A stretch of DNA of 7,480 nt from contig JASLHQ010000053.1 in NCBI GenBank assembly GCA_030152265.1, forward strand, positions 1-7,480. The letters are read 5' to 3'. The notes below the pieces were generated by a model. That model saw nothing but the letters and a program-made list of their open reading frames with translations. It did no database searches and had not been told where the DNA came from. The position numbers and the translations under genes are program-made. Each line of letters starts with the position of its first letter. Position 1 is the first letter of the stretch. Source of the DNA: Savagea sp. GTDB lineage: Bacteria; Bacillota; Bacilli; Bacillales_A; Planococcaceae. Positions 5,765 to 7,480 of the stretch are shown here, piece after piece.

Positions 5765-5962
5765 ATGAAAATTGCAGAAGTAGGAAATATTATTGAATTT
5801 AAAGATGGACTTCAAGGTGTTGTTGAAAAAGTGAACGAAAACTCGGTTATCGTCGACCTCACGTACATGAAAAATTTTGAAGAGCTTGAAATGGAAGAAA
5901 AGACTGTCATCAATCATAAGCGTTACAAAATTATCGCAAAGTCAAAAGATGCAACGAAATAA
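5765..5962 (+). CDS. ykvS: Small YkvS-like protein (DUF2187)
   Basis: A 65-residue cytosolic protein. It is almost all beta-strand pattern: VGNIIEFKDGLQGVVEKV (6-23), then NENSVIVDLT (24-33), and a C-terminal strand RYKIIAK. This is the small SH3/KOW-like barrel of the DUF2187 family, of which B. subtilis YkvS is a member. No biochemical function is known to me; the fold resembles RNA- or protein-binding modules, which is inference only. The frame is open from 5690, but the ATG at 5765 has AAAGGAG (5749-5755) nine bases upstream, while the upstream methionine at 5744 has no such site. It lies 117 bp after NOS, with only a poor promoter candidate (TAAACT at 5713-5718) in between. The lipoprotein gene begins 45 bp downstream without an obvious promoter, so the two are probably transcribed together. 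Confidence 0.85.
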   Translation: MKIAEVGNIIEFKDGLQGVVEKVNENSVIVDLTYMKNFEELEMEEKTVINHKRYKIIAKSKDATK

Positions 5963-6007
5963 TTTTTGAAACGTCTATATGTATGTAAAGAAAGGATGGG
6001 ATTATGC

Positions 6008-6685
6008 ATGAAGAACAAAGTAACACTCGCCTTATTCGCTTCACTTCTCCTCGTTCTCGGAGCTTGTGGAACGGAGAAAGCTGAAAAAGAACAAGAGCAA
6101 GAAAAAGAAAAAGTTGAACTCGAAGAACAAAATGCCGCACAATCTGATGAAATAGAGGAAGAAAAACAAGAAACTCCAAAAGAAGAACCAAAAGAGGAGA
6201 AACCAGCAACGAAACCAGCTGAAAAGCCTGCTACTCAGCCAAACAAAGAAGAAGCAAAACCAGCTGCTCCTGCAACACAAGACGGTGAAGTCATTCAAAC
6301 AGATCGCTATGCCATTACATTGTTAAAAGGATATACATTTACGGAAGAAGAACCTGGACGTGACATCGTTTCACTTTCAGCGGATGGTCAAACGTTTATG
6401 CGCTTAGAAGTAGAAGAATTCACACAAGATGCGTATGACTTCTATAAACAAAATGGCCTCGAGTTAGCACAAGCGATTGCAGGCGATGCAGAAATCCATA
6501 CGAACGATCCAGTGAGCTTACAAAATGCAAAACAAGCAATAAGCTATCAAACGAAAATTAGCGAATCGACAATTTCTATTTTCGTCTTTGAAATGAACGG
6601 TAAAGTCGTTCGTGCGACAATTTACGACGAACCTTCAGAAAAATATACGAATGAATTCGCAGAAATGTTATCTACGATTAAATAA
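6008..6685 (+). CDS. Putative lipoprotein with long charged linker, unknown function
   Basis: A 225-residue exported protein. The N-terminus is a lipoprotein signal: KNK, a hydrophobic run, then lipobox LGAC with Cys20 as the likely lipidated residue. Residues 21-92 form a low-complexity tether, first Glu/Lys/Gln-rich (21-66), then Lys/Pro/Ala/Thr-rich (about 60-92), suited to spanning the cell wall and probably disordered. Residues 93-225 look like a folded alpha/beta domain (TDRYAITLLKGYTF, FMRLEVEEF, then strands TISIFVFEMNGKVVRATIYD). I do not recognise this domain; it holds no cysteine and no visible catalytic motif. Start choice: ATG 6008 gives a clean signal peptide and lies about 8-11 bases after AAAGGATGG (5991-5999). 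The in-frame ATG at 5996 overlaps that site, and the open frame back to TTG 5966 would add an implausible leader. The gene follows ykvS closely and ends at a strong terminator. Confidence 0.85.
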   Translation: MKNKVTLALFASLLLVLGACGTEKAEKEQEQEKEKVELEEQNAAQSDEIEEEKQETPKEEPKEEKPATKPAEKPATQPNKEEAKPAAPATQDGEVIQTDRYAITLLKGYTFTEEEPGRDIVSLSADGQTFMRLEVEEFTQDAYDFYKQNGLELAQAIAGDAEIHTNDPVSLQNAKQAISYQTKISESTISIFVFEMNGKVVRATIYDEPSEKYTNEFAEMLSTIK

Positions 6686-6686
6686 T

Positions 6687-6725
6687 AAAAATGAGCGAGC
6701 CTGACGTAGGCCCGCTCATTTTTTA
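6687..6725. terminator. Bidirectional intrinsic terminator between lipoprotein and MarR genes
   Basis: AATGAGCG (6690-6697) pairs with CGCTCATT (6713-6720). After one A-C mismatch, GCCT (6699-6702) pairs with AGGC (6708-6711) around the loop GACGT. The flanks are AAAA on the left and TTTTTT on the right, so both convergent genes get a U tail. It begins two bases after the lipoprotein stop and touches the MarR stop at 6726-6728. Confidence 0.93.
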
Positions 6726-7166
6726 TTACAATTGTCGAATCGACAATCCGAGTTTTTTCGTTAAATGAATTAATGTATCCATCTCTTCATCCGATAACTC
6801 ATTCATCAACTCTGCTAATTGGCGCTCATGTTCAGGGAATATTTTTTCAATGAGCGCATATCCTTCTTCTGTAATATTAATATGAATGACACGGCGATCT
6901 TCTGGACAACGTTCGCGGCGCAACAACTGCTTTTTCTCCAATTGATTAATCACGTACGTCATCGAACCGCTTTGCAACAATATTTTTTGCCCAATTTTTT
7001 GAATCGGCTGTGGGCCTTTATGATATAAGAGCTCCAATACGGCAAATTCTGTTGGATTTAAACCGTGCTCTTCGAACACACCGTTCGCCGACTCCATTAA
7101 CACTTTACTCGCGCGTGATAAGACGACGAATAACTTTAATGATTTTTCAATTCGTGCTTCTTCCAT
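6726..7166 (-). CDS. MarR-family transcriptional regulator, MhqR-like
   Basis: A 146-residue dimeric winged-helix DNA-binding protein. The N-terminal helix KLFVVLSRASKVLME (11-25), then GLNPTEFAVLELLYHKGP (35-52), recognition-helix region QSGSMTYVINQLEKK (65-79) and the wing LLRRERCPEDRRVIHI (81-96) with the family DxRR core are all present. The C-terminal helices 102-145 supply the dimer interface. From memory the sequence is closest to B. subtilis MhqR (YkvE), a repressor of quinone/electrophile detoxification genes; this sub-family assignment is inferred. Its only cysteine is Cys87 in the wing, a candidate redox- or electrophile-reactive residue. The start ATG (7164-7166) is preceded by AAGAAAGGAAG. 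It lies 17 bp after the stop of the Ktr gene on the same strand, so it probably shares that transcript. None of the classic Mhq target genes is in the window. Confidence 0.9.
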   Translation of the reverse strand: MEEARIEKSLKLFVVLSRASKVLMESANGVFEEHGLNPTEFAVLELLYHKGPQPIQKIGQKILLQSGSMTYVINQLEKKQLLRRERCPEDRRVIHINITEEGYALIEKIFPEHERQLAELMNELSDEEMDTLIHLTKKLGLSIRQL

Positions 7167-7183
7167 ATCACACTCTTCCTTTC

Positions 7184-7480
7184 TTAACCGATAATAACAC
7201 GCTCTTTCGGATAACGATAAGCGATTTTATTTTCTTTTCCACCTAATGTGTACAAAAATGAAATTAATCCGACACGACCGATAAACATGAGCAACATTAA
7301 AATCACTTTACCGATCATACTTAAATCACTCGTAATACCGAGCGACATCCCACACGTTCCGAACGCTGACGTAATTTCAAACAATAAAGCGACGACGGGA
7401 ACATCCGGCTCTGTTAACAACAATGTGATGAGCGCGGTAATGACCATAAATCCAGCTAAAATGATGACCGCATATGAACG
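7184..7480 (-). CDS. Ktr/Trk-type potassium uptake membrane subunit, C-terminal part (KtrB/KtrD-like)
   Basis: Only the last 98 residues are in the window; the frame is open to the edge (upstream of the in-frame ATG at 7447 it still reads RSYAVIILAGF), so the gene continues outside. Seen: a membrane helix (AVIILAGFMVITALITLLL), a re-entrant P-loop with filter-like AFGTCGMSLGIT, and a final helix with LMLLMFIGRVGLISF, followed by a basic cytosolic tail. This arrangement, including the filter glycine and the GRVG of the last helix, is the fourth M1-P-M2 unit of Trk/Ktr/HKT proteins. The full protein is normally about 440-450 residues. It forms a dimeric K+ (often Na+-coupled) uptake channel with a cytosolic ring of KtrA or KtrC. 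KtrB and KtrD cannot be separated with certainty; the TCGMSLGIT form looks nearer KtrD. The gene runs into the MarR gene without a terminator. Confidence 0.88.
   Translation of the reverse strand, partial: RSYAVIILAGFMVITALITLLLTEPDVPVVALLFEITSAFGTCGMSLGITSDLSMIGKVILMLLMFIGRVGLISFLYTLGGKENKIAYRYPKERVIIG

Noticed and set aside
5966..6007. Earlier starts of the lipoprotein (5966 TTG or 5996 ATG)
   Set aside because: They add residues before the signal peptide, and the 5996 ATG overlaps the ribosome binding site that serves 6008.
6041..6298. Phe/Leu-rich open frame opposite the lipoprotein
   Set aside because: It is the antisense of the Glu/Lys-rich tether; its odd composition is explained by purine-rich codons on the coding strand.
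1..7480. CRISPR array, insertion sequence, tRNA, phage or defence system
   Set aside because: I saw no regularly spaced repeats, transposase motifs, tRNA-like cloverleaf or defence-gene domains. The exporter, NOS and MarR genes are ordinary chromosomal families.

Overview
This 7.5-kb window comes from a low-to-mid GC Gram-positive bacterium of the order Bacillales. The evidence is the gene set (OpuD-type betaine carrier, stand-alone nitric oxide synthase oxygenase, YkvS/DUF2187 protein, MhqR-like MarR regulator, KtrB/KtrD-type potassium carrier), strong AGGAGG-like ribosome binding sites, TTG start use and U-tailed intrinsic terminators. The genus cannot be fixed from the sequence; Exiguobacterium and Anoxybacillus/Bacillus-like genera would all fit. 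I see no phage, insertion sequence, CRISPR array, tRNA or rRNA. The region reads as ordinary chromosome.

Layout. (1) 2-220 (+): C-terminal end of an unidentified gene. It converges on a sirtuin deacetylase gene (261-977, -) and the two share a bidirectional terminator. (2) The sirtuin is head-to-head with a small dual-specificity-type phosphatase gene (1058-1471, +), which converges on a betaine/carnitine/choline-family (BCCT) transporter gene (1516-3072, -) across a second shared terminator. (3) The BCCT gene starts with TTG and has a good SigB-type promoter, so it looks like a general-stress/osmotic-stress gene. Upstream on the same strand is a fosmidomycin-resistance-type MFS exporter gene (3174-4385, -). 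(4) The exporter is divergent from a nitric oxide synthase oxygenase gene (4556-5647, +); the 170-bp divergent region carries a TATAAT box on each strand and a TGTGAA/TTCACA dyad. (5) A small YkvS-like gene (5765-5962, +) and an unknown lipoprotein gene (6008-6685, +) follow and end at a third shared terminator. (6) On the minus strand, a truncated Ktr potassium carrier gene (7184 to the window edge) is followed 17 bp later by a MarR regulator gene (6726-7166), probably one operon.

Functional reading (inference). Several genes fit stress physiology: osmoprotection (BCCT, K+ uptake), oxidative or nitrosative stress (NOS, MhqR-like sensor) and a SigB promoter. There is no evidence that they form one dedicated system. 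The KtrD-like / MhqR-like / YkvS combination recalls genes I remember as lying fairly near each other in the Bacillus subtilis chromosome (ktrD, mhqR, ykvS), so part of this may be shared ancestral order.

No stretch longer than 300 bases lacks a gene; the largest gap is the divergent region 4386-4555. I found no convincing undescribed system. The items most worth checking are the altered substrate aromatic box of the BCCT carrier, its SigB promoter, and the unusual start region and dyad of the NOS gene.
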